64,000 nt of DNA, from assembly GCA_035341015.1 (NCBI GenBank), contig DAOQUL010000001.1, positions 1 through 64,000 on the forward strand, written 5' to 3'. The notes under the pieces were generated by a model. The model searched no databases, was not told where the DNA came from, and saw only the letters and a program-made list of their open reading frames with translations. Within the stretch, counting starts at the first letter, position 1, and every line of letters begins with the position of its first letter. A program made the position numbers and the translations under genes. The DNA is from JAKQIM01 sp029557965 (GTDB taxonomy: Bacteria; Chloroflexota; Anaerolineae; Anaerolineales; UBA4823). Below, piece by piece: positions 41,980 to 50,604 of the stretch.

Positions 41980-42798
41980 ATGGCAATCCCGGCAGTTGGT
42001 GTTTTGGCAGACACCCACTGCCACCTGGATTTTAATACGTTTGGCAGCGACCGGTCAGAAGTGGTCGAACGTGCTCGACAGGCCGGGGTAGAGCGTATAT
42101 TGGATCCAGGGATTGACCTGGAGACCAGCCGGGCGGTGGTTCGCCTGGCAGATATTTATCCTGAGGTATATGCCTCGGTGGGTGTACACCCGAACAGCGC
42201 TACCACCTGGGATGCAAACAGCCTGGTTGAACTGAGAAACCTGGCAGTGCATCCCAAGGTGGTGGCGATTGGCGAAATAGGCCTGGATTATTATCGCCAG
42301 CACGCTCCTCATGATTTGCAGCAGCAGGTTTTTCGGCAGCAGCTTGACCTGGCTGCTGAACTTGGGCTGCCGGTGGTGATCCATAATCGAGAAGCCGGGG
42401 CAGATACGCTGTCGATCTTGAAGGCGTGGTGCACCAGTGTGGCGGGGACCCCCCTGGCCGAGAAGCCAGGTGTGCTGCATTCTTATGCGGGCGATGATGC
42501 CACGGCTCTGCAGGCATTGGAATTCGGTTTTTGGCTTGGAATTACCGGGCCAGTAACCTTTCGGAATGCGCCCGAACAGCAGCGGTTGGTTGCGGCTTTG
42601 CCGCTGGAGCGCTTATTGGTTGAAACCGACAGCCCTTTCTTGGCCCCACATCCACACCGAGGCCGGAGGAATGAACCGGCTTTTGTGCGCCTGGTGGCAG
42701 AAAAGATTGCTGAGCTTCAGAAACAACCCGTAGAAAAGGTTTTTGAAATTACAACAGCCAGTGCAGACCGGCTGTTTTGTTGGAGAGAATGTGTTTGA
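41980..42798 (+). CDS. tatD: TatD family metal-dependent hydrolase/DNase
   Basis: A 272-residue TIM-barrel hydrolase. Metal ligands are visible: DTHCHLD (about residues 10-16), GEIGLDYYRQH (Glu near 93), VVIHNREA (His near 131), LHSYAGD (His near 165) and VETDSPFLAPHPHRG (Asp near 212). TatD proteins act as 3'-5' exonucleases or deoxyribonucleases. It is co-transcribed with the mutase upstream, and the prenyl synthase overlaps its end by 10 bases. Confidence 0.9.
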   Translation: MAIPAVGVLADTHCHLDFNTFGSDRSEVVERARQAGVERILDPGIDLETSRAVVRLADIYPEVYASVGVHPNSATTWDANSLVELRNLAVHPKVVAIGEIGLDYYRQHAPHDLQQQVFRQQLDLAAELGLPVVIHNREAGADTLSILKAWCTSVAGTPLAEKPGVLHSYAGDDATALQALEFGFWLGITGPVTFRNAPEQQRLVAALPLERLLVETDSPFLAPHPHRGRRNEPAFVRLVAEKIAELQKQPVEKVFEITTASADRLFCWRECV

Positions 42799-43760
42799 TT
42801 GCCTTACCTTTTGCTGAACCTGTACAAGACCGATTGCAGAAAGTTGAAATACGGATGCGTTCTCAGGCGGATGGTTACCATCCTAACCTGGCAGCAGCAT
42901 TAAATCACTTGTTGTCTTCTGGGGGAAAACGTATTCGGGCTGTTTTTACCCTGTTGATCGGGGGCATGTTGAAAGCTGACCCTGATCGCCTGGTGACCCT
43001 GGCTGCTGCGATTGAGACGTTGCATACGGCCACACTTGTGCATGACGACCTGATTGACGGGGCCCTGGTGCGCCGCGGCATACCCACGTTGAATGCCCAA
43101 TGGTCGCCCGCGGCCACCGTTCTGACGGGTGATTTTGTCTTTGCGCGCGCCGCAAGGTTGGCTTCTGAAACGGAGTCAACCAAGGCGATGTACCGATTTT
43201 CAGATACGCTGGCAACAATCGTTAATGGTGAAGTGACCCAATTGTTCAGCAGCCGTGGTGTTGCCAGCCGCGAGAATTATTATCACCGCATTTATGCAAA
43301 GACCGCTTCCTTGTTTGAGGCTGCTGCCAGCACGGCTGCCATCCTAAGCCCGGTGGAGGACGATCAGGTTCAAGAGATGGCGCGCTTTGGGTATGAGATA
43401 GGCATGGCATTCCAGATGGTGGATGACATCTTGGATTTCACTGGTCAACAGGCCACGATTGGTAAGCCGGTTGCCGGCGACCTGCGCCAGGGGCTGATCA
43501 CGCTGCCGGCTTTATACTACATTGAACATAAGCCAGATGACCCAGATATGCAAATGATCCTGAACAGCAGTTTCTGTGATGAGCCTTGCCTGAGCCGACT
43601 GCTGGACTCGATTCGCCAGAGCGGCGCAATTGAACATGCACAGCTTGAGGCCGGGCAGTCGATCCAACGCGCCCTGGATATCTTGGCGCAAAAGCCGGCT
43701 TGCCGCGAGCGAGAAGCGCTGGAAGACCTGGCAAATTATATTGTTCGTCGTGATATCTAG
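42789..43760 (+). CDS. polyprenyl synthetase family protein (trans-isoprenyl diphosphate synthase)
   Basis: A 323-residue all-helical prenyl chain-elongation enzyme. GGKRIRAVFTLLIGG (about residues 42-56) binds pyrophosphate, HDDLIDGALVRRG (about 80-92) is the first Asp-rich motif and MVDDILDFTGQ (about 205-215) the second, with GDLRQGLITLPALY after it. Chain length cannot be judged reliably; such genes usually make quinone or undecaprenyl-type precursors. ATG 42789 is used; an upstream TTG at 42777 overlaps the GGAGA ribosome-binding site. Confidence 0.9.
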   Translation: MCLIALPFAEPVQDRLQKVEIRMRSQADGYHPNLAAALNHLLSSGGKRIRAVFTLLIGGMLKADPDRLVTLAAAIETLHTATLVHDDLIDGALVRRGIPTLNAQWSPAATVLTGDFVFARAARLASETESTKAMYRFSDTLATIVNGEVTQLFSSRGVASRENYYHRIYAKTASLFEAAASTAAILSPVEDDQVQEMARFGYEIGMAFQMVDDILDFTGQQATIGKPVAGDLRQGLITLPALYYIEHKPDDPDMQMILNSSFCDEPCLSRLLDSIRQSGAIEHAQLEAGQSIQRALDILAQKPACREREALEDLANYIVRRDI

Positions 43761-43789
43761 TTGACAAAATCCTGAGAGCGTAGTAATAT
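43761..43789 (+). promoter_or_regulatory. promoter of tRNA-Met
   Basis: TTGACA (43761-43766), an exact 17-base spacer and TAATAT (43784-43789). The predicted start is about 15 bases before the tRNA. The -35 begins directly after the stop of the prenyl synthase gene. Confidence 0.75.
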
Positions 43790-43810
43790 TCTGCCGCTCT
43801 ATACGGCTAC

Positions 43811-43883
43811 GGCGAGGTAGCTCAGTTGGCAGAGCAGGGGACTCATAAGCCTCGTGTCGCGGGTTCGACTCCCGCCCTCGCCA
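43811..43883 (+). tRNA. tRNA-Met (anticodon CAT)
   Basis: A 73-base cloverleaf. The acceptor stem GGCGAGG/CCTCGCC is perfect, the D arm is GCTC...GAGC, the anticodon loop CTCATAA carries CAT, and the T arm is GCGGG-TTCGACT-CCCGC with the standard TTCGA. The discriminator is A, and CCA is not encoded. The anticodon stem has one A-G mismatch next to the loop. Its first acceptor pair is matched, so it is not the initiator. A CAT tRNA modified to read AUA (tRNA-Ile2) is possible, but the body looks like elongator tRNA-Met. Confidence 0.95.
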
Positions 43884-43887
43884 CCTA

Positions 43888-43915
43888 AACCACCCCCTGA
43901 TCGGGGTGGTTTTGC
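43888..43915 (+). terminator. rho-independent terminator of tRNA-Met
   Basis: AACCACCCC (43888-43896) pairs with GGGGTGGTT (43903-43911), followed by TTTGCTT. It starts five bases after the tRNA and makes it a single-gene transcript with the promoter at 43761. Confidence 0.85.
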
Positions 43916-44008
43916 TTATTGCAGTTAAGAATATGTCAAACGCCTGGCCAGGGTATAATCCTGATGGAATATCCCCGGCGGCCCAATTCTGTGGATGGTG
44001 AAAACGGG

Positions 44009-44680
44009 ATGCTTACACTTCAGGGAACCACTCGTAGAAACCTGGCGATTGTCTTTCAGATTCTTGTCGCGAGCCTCGCAATATCTGGCCTGGCGGTTAA
44101 TTTTATCATCATGCCTACATTGCCTGCCCGCTTAAACTCCTTCAGCTATTACACGATTCAAAGCAATATTCTGGTAGCTGTGGCGATGCTTTTGAGTGCC
44201 TTGCAGATGTGGACTGGGCGAGAAGATGGGCGCGGCCTGATGATCTTTAAAAATGGCGCAATGTTGTGGATCTTGGTCACTGGCATCGTGTATCACCTGT
44301 TGTTGGCTGGTTTGTGGAAGTTTACGGGGCCGATGGGGTATGTCAATTTTTCGCTTCATACGGCCACGCCTGTGGGCATGGTGTTGAATTGGTTGTTGTT
44401 TGAGAAGAAGGGGCGCTATCGTTTTGATTATATTTTGTACTGGATGACCTACCCATTGGCCTATTTGCTTTTTTCATGGCTGCGCGGTTGGCTGACAGGA
44501 ATCTATCCGTATTGGTTTTTGAATCCGACATCCCCATACCCAAAGGGCGCGGGCTCACTGGGGATTATGTTGGGCGTGGTAGGCGTGCTGGTGGCAGGGT
44601 TTATCATCTTGGAGCTGCTTGTCTTCATGGCCGACCGGCTGCTTGGAAGAAAGCAGGAAGACCGCATTGCTTTGATTTGA
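44009..44680 (+). CDS. Pr6Pr-type membrane protein (FAR-17a/AIG1-like)
   Basis: A 223-residue protein with six hydrophobic helices, including NLAIVFQILVASLAISGLAV (first helix), SNILVAVAMLLSALQMW and HTATPVGMVLNWLLFEKKG. The pattern of conserved polar residues (YTIQSNILV, HLLLAGLW, HTATPV, YPKGAGSLG) matches the Pr6Pr family; some eukaryotic relatives are fatty-acid-hydroxy-fatty-acid ester hydrolases. Function in bacteria is unknown. Starts at 43919, 43964 and 44009 are in frame; I chose 44009 by alignment with the family start (short basic segment before the first helix). Confidence 0.7.
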   Translation: MLTLQGTTRRNLAIVFQILVASLAISGLAVNFIIMPTLPARLNSFSYYTIQSNILVAVAMLLSALQMWTGREDGRGLMIFKNGAMLWILVTGIVYHLLLAGLWKFTGPMGYVNFSLHTATPVGMVLNWLLFEKKGRYRFDYILYWMTYPLAYLLFSWLRGWLTGIYPYWFLNPTSPYPKGAGSLGIMLGVVGVLVAGFIILELLVFMADRLLGRKQEDRIALI

Positions 44681-44712
44681 GCAGTTTGGGGCTTCGCCAA
44701 AGCGGGGCATGA

Positions 44713-45924
44713 TCAGTCAGGGATGCGGCGCGGAAAAATCACAATTGCCTCGGTGCCTTGCCCTGGGGTTGAGTTGATGCGAATGGTGCCTTTGAGAGCA
44801 GTGGTTGCCAGGTTATGAACGATTGCCATGCCCAGCCCCGTACCGCCGGTTGAGCGCCCGGTGGTGAAAAATGGCTCGAAAATGTGGGCGCGCACTTCCT
44901 CTGACATCCCAATGCCGTAATCCTTTACGATGATCGCAAACTTATCGGGCTGCTCTAGCGCCAGGTTAATATCTGCAATGCCGCCGGCCCCCGGGGCATA
45001 AGCATAGCGTTCAATATTGGTCAGCAGGTTGAGTAGGATTTGCGAGAGGTAACCTCGATAACCTACCCAGGTTTTCTGAGAAGGTGGCAAAGTGTCATGG
45101 ATATTGATGATCAGGCCGCTGCGCCGCAGATGCGCTTTTGCCAGGTTAACCGTTTCTTGCACGGCTTCTGCAAGGTCCATGGGTTCTTTAACGTCGCTGA
45201 GTTGGCTGACAGAGACCTTCTTGAAGTCTTGCACCAATTGGTGGGCACGTAAGATATTGCCCTTGATCAACTCAAGCGCCTCTTGTATATCCTCAACCAC
45301 ATAATGCGTCTCTTCCTGTTCTCCGAGCGCCTGGATAGCCGGCTTTTTGATCTCGCGTTCGATGATGCTGGCAGCGGTATTAATGATCCCCATGGGGGTG
45401 TTTAATTCATGGGCTACGCCGGCAACCATCTGCGTGAGGGCTTTTTGTCGTTCGGCTTCCATTTCAGCAGCCAGGGTGCGCTGGCTGAGCATCTCGCGAA
45501 ATTCGCGTTCGTTCACTGCTCGGATCTGGTTGCTGAGCACTGCGAACAGCTTCAAGATTGCCTCGGGTGGGGCCCCTGAAACGGTTTCGACCAGCATCGC
45601 GCGGTCAATCATCAAGAATTCGCAGTCAGATTCTGCTGTGATCGTAGCCATGCGGGGCTCACTGCTCAATAAGGCCAGTTCGCCAAACACTTGCCCAGCT
45701 TCTAGTTGATTCAAGATCACTTCACCGCCTTCTTCGTCCTGGCGGTGAACCTTGACTTTCCCCTCTAGGATGAGATACATCGCGCCGGACGGATCGCCGG
45801 TGCGAAAAACAGCTTCCCCGGGCCCAATATGGACCCGGGGGGCGATTTCGGCAATCCGCTCGAGCTGTGTTGAAGAGAAAGGAGCGAGAAAAGCAAATTT
45901 TCGGAGCTGCTCAGCGATGTTCAT
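44713..45924 (-). CDS. cytosolic histidine kinase with N-terminal cyclic nucleotide-binding domain
   Basis: A 403-residue kinase without membrane segments. Residues about 10-125 form a cNMP-binding domain (EAVFRTGDPSGAMYLILEGK, GQVFGELALLSSEPRMATI). A helical linker leads to the H-box MVAGVAHELNTPMGI (His near residue 174). The ATPase has an N box, YGIGMSEEVRAHIFEPFFTT (about 335-354) and GGTGLGMAIVHNL (about 361-373). Cyclic nucleotide or redox binding would gate autophosphorylation. It is preceded by a response regulator gene in the same direction, its probable partner. Confidence 0.88.
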   Translation of the reverse strand: MNIAEQLRKFAFLAPFSSTQLERIAEIAPRVHIGPGEAVFRTGDPSGAMYLILEGKVKVHRQDEEGGEVILNQLEAGQVFGELALLSSEPRMATITAESDCEFLMIDRAMLVETVSGAPPEAILKLFAVLSNQIRAVNEREFREMLSQRTLAAEMEAERQKALTQMVAGVAHELNTPMGIINTAASIIEREIKKPAIQALGEQEETHYVVEDIQEALELIKGNILRAHQLVQDFKKVSVSQLSDVKEPMDLAEAVQETVNLAKAHLRRSGLIINIHDTLPPSQKTWVGYRGYLSQILLNLLTNIERYAYAPGAGGIADINLALEQPDKFAIIVKDYGIGMSEEVRAHIFEPFFTTGRSTGGTGLGMAIVHNLATTALKGTIRINSTPGQGTEAIVIFPRRIPD

Positions 45925-45948
45925 GGTCGTGCTGTATGCGGTGGCGGG

Positions 45949-46791
45949 TCAGCGGGCGCGCTTCCAAAGCGTAGCAATATCCAGGCTGTTGCGGAAGGTC
46001 AAATCCAACAGCGATTCGGGCATCTCCATCTTGCCTTGCAGGACATATACATAATCTGCGGTGGAAGGGGTGGCGGCGATATGCACCAGCACGCGCGGCC
46101 CATCTACCACTAACTTGTGGCCTTCTTCTGTGGTCATCAAGGCGGGCACCTGTTCCAATTCATCGCGTATGGCAAAGACGCGCTCGACCGGGCTGTAAGT
46201 CAATACATCACTGCCCTCAAAGATAATGCCGGTGATCAACTCGCTGGTCTCAAAGCCACCGCCTGATTGGCGCAGCGAAAGCCATAGCTGCTCTTTGGTT
46301 TCTGCACTCAAGATGGCCGAATGGGTAATATCGGCCATCAGCTTGCCGTAAAAAATTGAATACCACTGGCGGATACCACTTTTGATGAGTGTATAGAGCT
46401 TTTGTTCGGTGGCCTCTACCTTGGTCAGGTAACCCGAGATATCGTACTCGTCGATCACTTTACGTTCTGGGGCTACGCCAGGCTGCCCGGTGCGGATGTA
46501 TAACTGCGAGGACCAGTTCTTCATGGTGTGGCGGATATGATCACAAAGCTCCAGCCCGGCGTGCTCGGTCTCCATGACCACATCGATAAAGGCGACCGCC
46601 ACAAGGCCGCCGGGCATGCCTGATGTTGCCAGCTTGGTGTTGAGCAGCTCAATGGCCTCGGCTTTGTTCTTGGCTGTGTGGATGCGCAGCGGCAGATCGT
46701 AAACACGCACATCCCGCAGGGCCAGCTTGGATACGGTCAGCACATCGGGCTCGTCATCCACGAGCAGTACATTCCATTCCTTGAACAACAT
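45949..46791 (-). CDS. response regulator with DUF3369-like output region
   Basis: A 280-residue protein. The receiver domain (about residues 1-130) has NVLLVDDEPDVL with the acidic pair, VAFIDVVMETEHAGLELCD with the phospho-acceptor Asp near 72, LYIRTGQPG with the switch Thr, and GYLTKVEATEQ with the conserved Lys. The rest shows SGIRQWYSIFYGKL (DUF3369-like helix) and a C-terminal alpha/beta part; no DNA-binding helix-turn-helix is visible. It is the first gene of a pair with the cNMP kinase, 24 bases apart, and divergent from the CHAT protein. Confidence 0.8.
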   Translation of the reverse strand: MLFKEWNVLLVDDEPDVLTVSKLALRDVRVYDLPLRIHTAKNKAEAIELLNTKLATSGMPGGLVAVAFIDVVMETEHAGLELCDHIRHTMKNWSSQLYIRTGQPGVAPERKVIDEYDISGYLTKVEATEQKLYTLIKSGIRQWYSIFYGKLMADITHSAILSAETKEQLWLSLRQSGGGFETSELITGIIFEGSDVLTYSPVERVFAIRDELEQVPALMTTEEGHKLVVDGPRVLVHIAATPSTADYVYVLQGKMEMPESLLDLTFRNSLDIATLWKRAR

Positions 46792-46850
46792 GGCAGGCTT
46801 CTCCTTTATGGGTGGTTTGGAGGAAATCCAACTTCAGTGTTTAAAATAGT

Positions 46851-46871
46851 ATAGCATATATTTGCTATAAT
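46851..46871. promoter_or_regulatory. divergent promoter region with a small inverted repeat
   Basis: ATAGCA (46851-46856) and TGCTAT (46863-46868) form an inverted repeat around TATATT. TATAAT (46866-46871) suits the plus-strand CHAT gene, and TATACT on the minus strand (46853-46848) suits the regulator gene. -35 boxes are weak. The repeat overlaps both -10 boxes and could be an operator. Confidence 0.4.
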
Positions 46872-46946
46872 GATATTTGCTGTGAAAATACCTGATCTAT
46901 AAAGATCGTTGATTGCTGTGGTTTGAGCAGGGCCTGGAGCGTACTT

Positions 46947-49382
46947 ATGCCAGTCAAGACGGGTCGCTATCGTGCCATTGTGGCTTTAGAGCAAGAGGCT
47001 ATGCGGGCCAGTGAGGCGGGACAGTTTAGCGCTGCAAGGCAGGCTCACAGCCGGGCATTGTTGATTGCCAAAGACTTGGCGCGGCCACGCTTGCGGGCAG
47101 TCTTATATTATCGCCTGGGGGATGATTTTGAGGTTGACGGCGATTTGCAGCAAGCCGTGAGGGCGCATGAACAAGGATTTACGGCCCTGGCTGAAGATGC
47201 TGCGTGGGACGAAGCCCTGATCCGGGATATTCTGCGGGAGTTTGGCCAGGTTGGGAAAGAATTCCGGTGGTCGAATATCCTGGCGATGCCGATTCCGGGT
47301 CTTTACAGCCCTGTTGCTGCGGCTGACTTGAAGCAGGCTGAGGCTGACCCCTTGTTGGCAGTCAAACTGTTAGTCAAAATCGGTAATGTTTACTTGCTCA
47401 TGCCGCAAGAAAAGCCAGCTTTGAGTCGTTACGAGCAAGCACTGCGCATGCCTGAGATTGAGGCATCCCCAGACCTGCGGGCTCACGTCTTGATGCATAT
47501 TGGTTTTATTCAACGCCGTTTGGGCCAAACAGATTATGCTGAAGAGGTGCTTTTGCAGGCCTTGGATGTGTTGGAAAAACACCTGCCTGAAGTTTCGCAG
47601 CGTCGCGTACTGGCAGTGTTGGCAGGTATCCAGAATGATCGCGGTTTGATCCAGCAGGCTGTAGAAATGTATACAAAAGCCCTTTCTCTGTATGAAAAGG
47701 TAGACGACGCATTGGGGCATGGTCGGACGCTTGGTGCTATGGCGGCTGTGTACCTTGAGCAAGGGGATTATGTGCGGGCCGAACCCTGTTTCCGGCGTGC
47801 CCTTGAACTGGCTGAGAAAGTTGGCGATAGCGACAGTAGGTGGCAGGCGTACTGGGGTTTGGGCTGTTGTGCTCAGGCGGGCAAAGACCTGTCTGCCGCC
47901 GAGATAGCTTTTCGGCGCAGCCTGGATATCGCCGGGCTGCGGCAGGTTGCCTTGCGCACGGATGAGGGCAGGGTGGCTTTTTTGGACGGCGTGCAGGATA
48001 TTTATGACCGTTTGATTTCAGTGTGCCTGGAGGCTGGAAAATGGGAGGCTGCCTGGCGTGTGGCAGAAGCGGCCCGCGGGCAGGTCATCGGTGATTTGCT
48101 GGCTGCACGTAGAGAAAACCGCCATCCAGCGCCCGGCGTTTTTGAGAGCTGGCAGCAACCCTTGCAGGATGGGTCGCAAATGATGATGCAAATGGCCCCT
48201 GGCATGCCATTGGTTGACGATTACATCCTGCGGGAATCCCTGCCAATGGGCAAGCCGCAACCTGCTGTTGCGCTTCAACCGCTGAACCGCCTGGTTTTTC
48301 ATTCACTGGCACAGGAGACGGCAATCTTTGTGGTGTCGCCAGACGGGAGCGTGTTTGGACACATCTGCCACGTGGGACGGGTAGAATTGGCAGCTCGTAT
48401 CCATGAGTTGAGGCAGACCCTACAGGTGGATGCTTACCCGCGAGGGGTGAAAGTGGGGCGTGAGGGATGCGCAACTGGCTCTCAGTGTGTTGAATTCAGC
48501 CCTGATGACTGGGATGATCCACGCTCCTTGTTAGAGAACTTTTATGCAGAATTTATCAGACCGGTTGAACAGGTTTTACCGCCGGAGGGTGAGCTGCTGG
48601 TGATCGAACCCCACGGGCCTTTGTGGCTGCTGCCGTTTGCTGCATTATGCCGGGAAGATGGTGCCTGGCTGGGGGAGCGATGGCCGATTGTATTTGCCCC
48701 TTCGGCAGAGGTGATGGATGGGATCCGGCAAGAGACCGATTATGGAACCCCGGCTGATTTGCGTGCATTGGTGATTGGTAACCCGGCAATGCCCCAGCAG
48801 GATCTGGGAACAGCAGGCTTTGAATTTGAGGCACTTCCCGGAGCAGAGTTGGAGGCAAAAACGGTGGCGGCGATGTTCGCAAGCGGCCGCTCGGAGTTGT
48901 TGCTAGGCGCACAAGCTACGCGCCAGGCGGTTGAGCAGCGTATGCCGGCATTTGGCATCCTTCATCTTGCGTCACACGGGCTGGTGGATGGGGAAAACCC
49001 CAACGAATCGTATGTGGTATTGGGAGAAACGGAGGGCGAGTCGGGGCTTTTGAAGGCTGGCGAGGTGGCCAGGATGCATCTGCCGGCAGACCTGGTGTGC
49101 TTGAGCGCCTGCCAGACTGGGTTGGGCCGAATCTCGGGGGATGGGGTGTTGGGTTTGAGCCGCGCTTTTTTGGCGGCAGGGGCGCGGGCTGTGTTGGTCA
49201 GCTTGTGGAGTGTGGATGACCGGGCTACCGCCGAGTTGATCCGGGTGTTTTACCAGGTGTATCTGAGCGAGGATGATAAGGCGCTGGCACTGCAACAGGC
49301 CATGCGCGCTTTGCGCGCTCAGCCTGAATACGAACACCCTCGCTATTGGGCGCCTTTTATATTGGTAGGCTCAGAAGCTTAG
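46947..49382 (+). CDS. TPR-repeat protein with C-terminal CHAT (caspase-like) domain
   Basis: An 811-residue protein. The first 330 residues are helical TPR-like repeats (for example RRLGQTDYAEEVLLQALDVL, RTLGAMAAVYLEQGDYVRAE). The last 350 form a CHAT domain of the caspase/separase clan with the catalytic dyad: His in ILHLASHGLVDG (about residue 675) and Cys in CLSACQTGLGRISGDGV (about 720), then LSRAFLAAGARAVLVSLW. No signal peptide or membrane helix. It may be a protease whose target is recognised by the TPRs, or an inactive scaffold. It is divergent from the cNMP two-component pair. ATG 46947 follows GGAG. Confidence 0.88.
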   Translation: MPVKTGRYRAIVALEQEAMRASEAGQFSAARQAHSRALLIAKDLARPRLRAVLYYRLGDDFEVDGDLQQAVRAHEQGFTALAEDAAWDEALIRDILREFGQVGKEFRWSNILAMPIPGLYSPVAAADLKQAEADPLLAVKLLVKIGNVYLLMPQEKPALSRYEQALRMPEIEASPDLRAHVLMHIGFIQRRLGQTDYAEEVLLQALDVLEKHLPEVSQRRVLAVLAGIQNDRGLIQQAVEMYTKALSLYEKVDDALGHGRTLGAMAAVYLEQGDYVRAEPCFRRALELAEKVGDSDSRWQAYWGLGCCAQAGKDLSAAEIAFRRSLDIAGLRQVALRTDEGRVAFLDGVQDIYDRLISVCLEAGKWEAAWRVAEAARGQVIGDLLAARRENRHPAPGVFESWQQPLQDGSQMMMQMAPGMPLVDDYILRESLPMGKPQPAVALQPLNRLVFHSLAQETAIFVVSPDGSVFGHICHVGRVELAARIHELRQTLQVDAYPRGVKVGREGCATGSQCVEFSPDDWDDPRSLLENFYAEFIRPVEQVLPPEGELLVIEPHGPLWLLPFAALCREDGAWLGERWPIVFAPSAEVMDGIRQETDYGTPADLRALVIGNPAMPQQDLGTAGFEFEALPGAELEAKTVAAMFASGRSELLLGAQATRQAVEQRMPAFGILHLASHGLVDGENPNESYVVLGETEGESGLLKAGEVARMHLPADLVCLSACQTGLGRISGDGVLGLSRAFLAAGARAVLVSLWSVDDRATAELIRVFYQVYLSEDDKALALQQAMRALRAQPEYEHPRYWAPFILVGSEA

Positions 49383-49392
49383 AGATGGTCGG

Positions 49393-49737
49393 TTAGAAGA
49401 AGCCCCAGGCCGCCCCAGCGCCTTCTTCCATCATCCATGGCTCCCAGGCTTGCATACCCAGGGCCATTTTTGTTGGGCGGCCAAGAGCCGCCTCGGACTT
49501 TTGGCGCGCCATTTCGAGCAGTGCTGGGGCATAAGGGCAGAATGGCGTGGTCATGATCATGGTCACCACGGCTTGAGTGTCTTCAATGACCACGTCGCGG
49601 ATCAACCCTAGCTCAATGATATTGAGGCCAATTTCGGGATCCATTACCTCTCGCAGGGCTTCCTTGAGCGACTCTACAAGTTCGGGATGGGTGTTTTCGA
49701 TGCTCCAAACAAGCTGGGGGCGTTCTTCTTCGGTCAT
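49393..49737 (-). CDS. DUF59/MIP18 (SufT/PaaD-like) iron-sulfur assembly factor
   Basis: A 114-residue protein with the DUF59 core: LKEALREVMDPEIGLNIIEL (about residues 19-38), LIRDVVIEDTQAVVTMIMTT and FCPYAPALLEMARQ (about 65-78, with the conserved Cys), followed by a WEPWMMEEG tail typical of SufT-like members. It helps mature Fe-S proteins. It starts three bases after sufR and is transcribed with it, opposite the suf operon. Confidence 0.85.
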   Translation of the reverse strand: MTEEERPQLVWSIENTHPELVESLKEALREVMDPEIGLNIIELGLIRDVVIEDTQAVVTMIMTTPFCPYAPALLEMARQKSEAALGRPTKMALGMQAWEPWMMEEGAGAAWGFF

Positions 49738-49740
49738 ATA

Positions 49741-50373
49741 TTATTTCTCCGCGTGATCAGGATCGGGGATTACATAGGTGCAATGTGCATCGCCATTCAA
49801 GATGCACTTCACCTTCTCAACAGGGGTTGAAAGGATGGTTGATATAAAAATTTGATCGACGGCACACACTTCAGGATGATTTTGGCCCACGTGGTAATAT
49901 GGGCAACTGATCTCTTGTATGTGATACTCGCTACCTTGCTGTTCCCATTCGACCTCAAATCCCTCTTTGCGTAAAACCATTTTCACCAGTTCGAGGCGCT
50001 CCTCGATGGTCATATTCTGCACCTGGGGATCTGATGCGATATCTTTGGCCATATCCTGCGCGATTTGGGCAAACAACTCGCCAACCATGGGGGCGGGCAT
50101 GCTTTCTTTGAGCTGCTCGAGCAAACGCACAGTGAGACGCACATAGCGGGTGGGGAACATCTCCGTCCCGGCCTCGGTTAAAGAAAAAACCTGGCGTGGG
50201 CGGCCCACACCATGGCGCTCTTCTTCTGCCGTAACCAGGTTGCCGGCTTCTAGGTTGGCAATGTGGTGGCGCACAGAAATCGGGTTGATGCCCACTTCTT
50301 GGGCCAACTCGTTGATCGTCCGCCGGGGACGCGTGCGTAATACTTGTAGGATCTGGTCGCGGGTCGATGCCAT
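49741..50373 (-). CDS. sufR: SufR-type Fe-S-sensing transcriptional regulator
   Basis: A 210-residue regulator. The N-terminal winged helix (RDQILQVLRTRPRRTINELA, VGINPISVRHHIANLEAGN, then the wing EERHGVGRPRQVFSLTEAG) occupies residues 4-75. The C-terminal domain carries CPYYHVGQNHPEVC...KCILNGDAHCTYV (about 160-205), four cysteines that can bind an Fe-S cluster as in SufR. It is divergent from sufC, and its promoter shares an inverted repeat with the suf promoter, so autorepression together with suf repression is likely. ATG 50373 is used because the -10 box lies at 50407-50402; an upstream frame start at 50430 is inside the promoter. Confidence 0.9.
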   Translation of the reverse strand: MASTRDQILQVLRTRPRRTINELAQEVGINPISVRHHIANLEAGNLVTAEEERHGVGRPRQVFSLTEAGTEMFPTRYVRLTVRLLEQLKESMPAPMVGELFAQIAQDMAKDIASDPQVQNMTIEERLELVKMVLRKEGFEVEWEQQGSEYHIQEISCPYYHVGQNHPEVCAVDQIFISTILSTPVEKVKCILNGDAHCTYVIPDPDHAEK

Positions 50374-50401
50374 TGTTTCGCTTTCCTCGAAGCTGGTTTC
50401 G

Positions 50402-50430
50402 AGTATATCAGCCCCGTGAAGTTCTGTCAA
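50402..50430 (-). promoter_or_regulatory. sufR promoter
   Basis: On the minus strand TTGACA (50430-50425), a 17-base spacer and TATACT (50407-50402). The expected leader to ATG 50373 is about 20 bases. The -35 forms one arm of the inverted repeat shared with the suf promoter. Confidence 0.8.
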
Positions 50431-50461
50431 TATTTATCATAATTATATTAAATATTTGACA
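50425..50461. promoter_or_regulatory. candidate SufR operator (inverted repeat spanning both -35 boxes)
   Basis: TGTCAATATTTA at 50425-50436 mirrors TAAATATTTGACA at 50449-50461 with a single-base difference, around an A/T-only centre. It covers the -35 boxes of both divergent promoters, so one bound dimer or tetramer could block both. Confidence 0.7.
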
Positions 50462-50484
50462 TTGTGGGCTGCTCATGCTATAAT
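50456..50484 (+). promoter_or_regulatory. suf operon promoter, consensus sigma-70
   Basis: TTGACA (50456-50461), exactly 17 bases, TATAAT (50479-50484): a full consensus match. The leader to sufC is about 115 bases and contains a small GGCGCA/TGCGCC stem at about 50502-50533. Confidence 0.88.
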
Positions 50485-50604
50485 GTCGCCCGAACGATAT
50501 CTGGCGCATAAGGCTGTACCGTTGCGCCGACAAACGATTGATCTATTAACGGGTTTTGGACCCTGATACCAACATCGGGAATGCAGGATGAAGAGAGGTT
50601 ATTT

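Noticed and set aside
46923..49382. A CRISPR-linked CHAT (Craspase-type) defence module.
   Set aside because: No Cas7-11, Csx or repeat array is in the window; neighbours are a two-component pair and suf genes.
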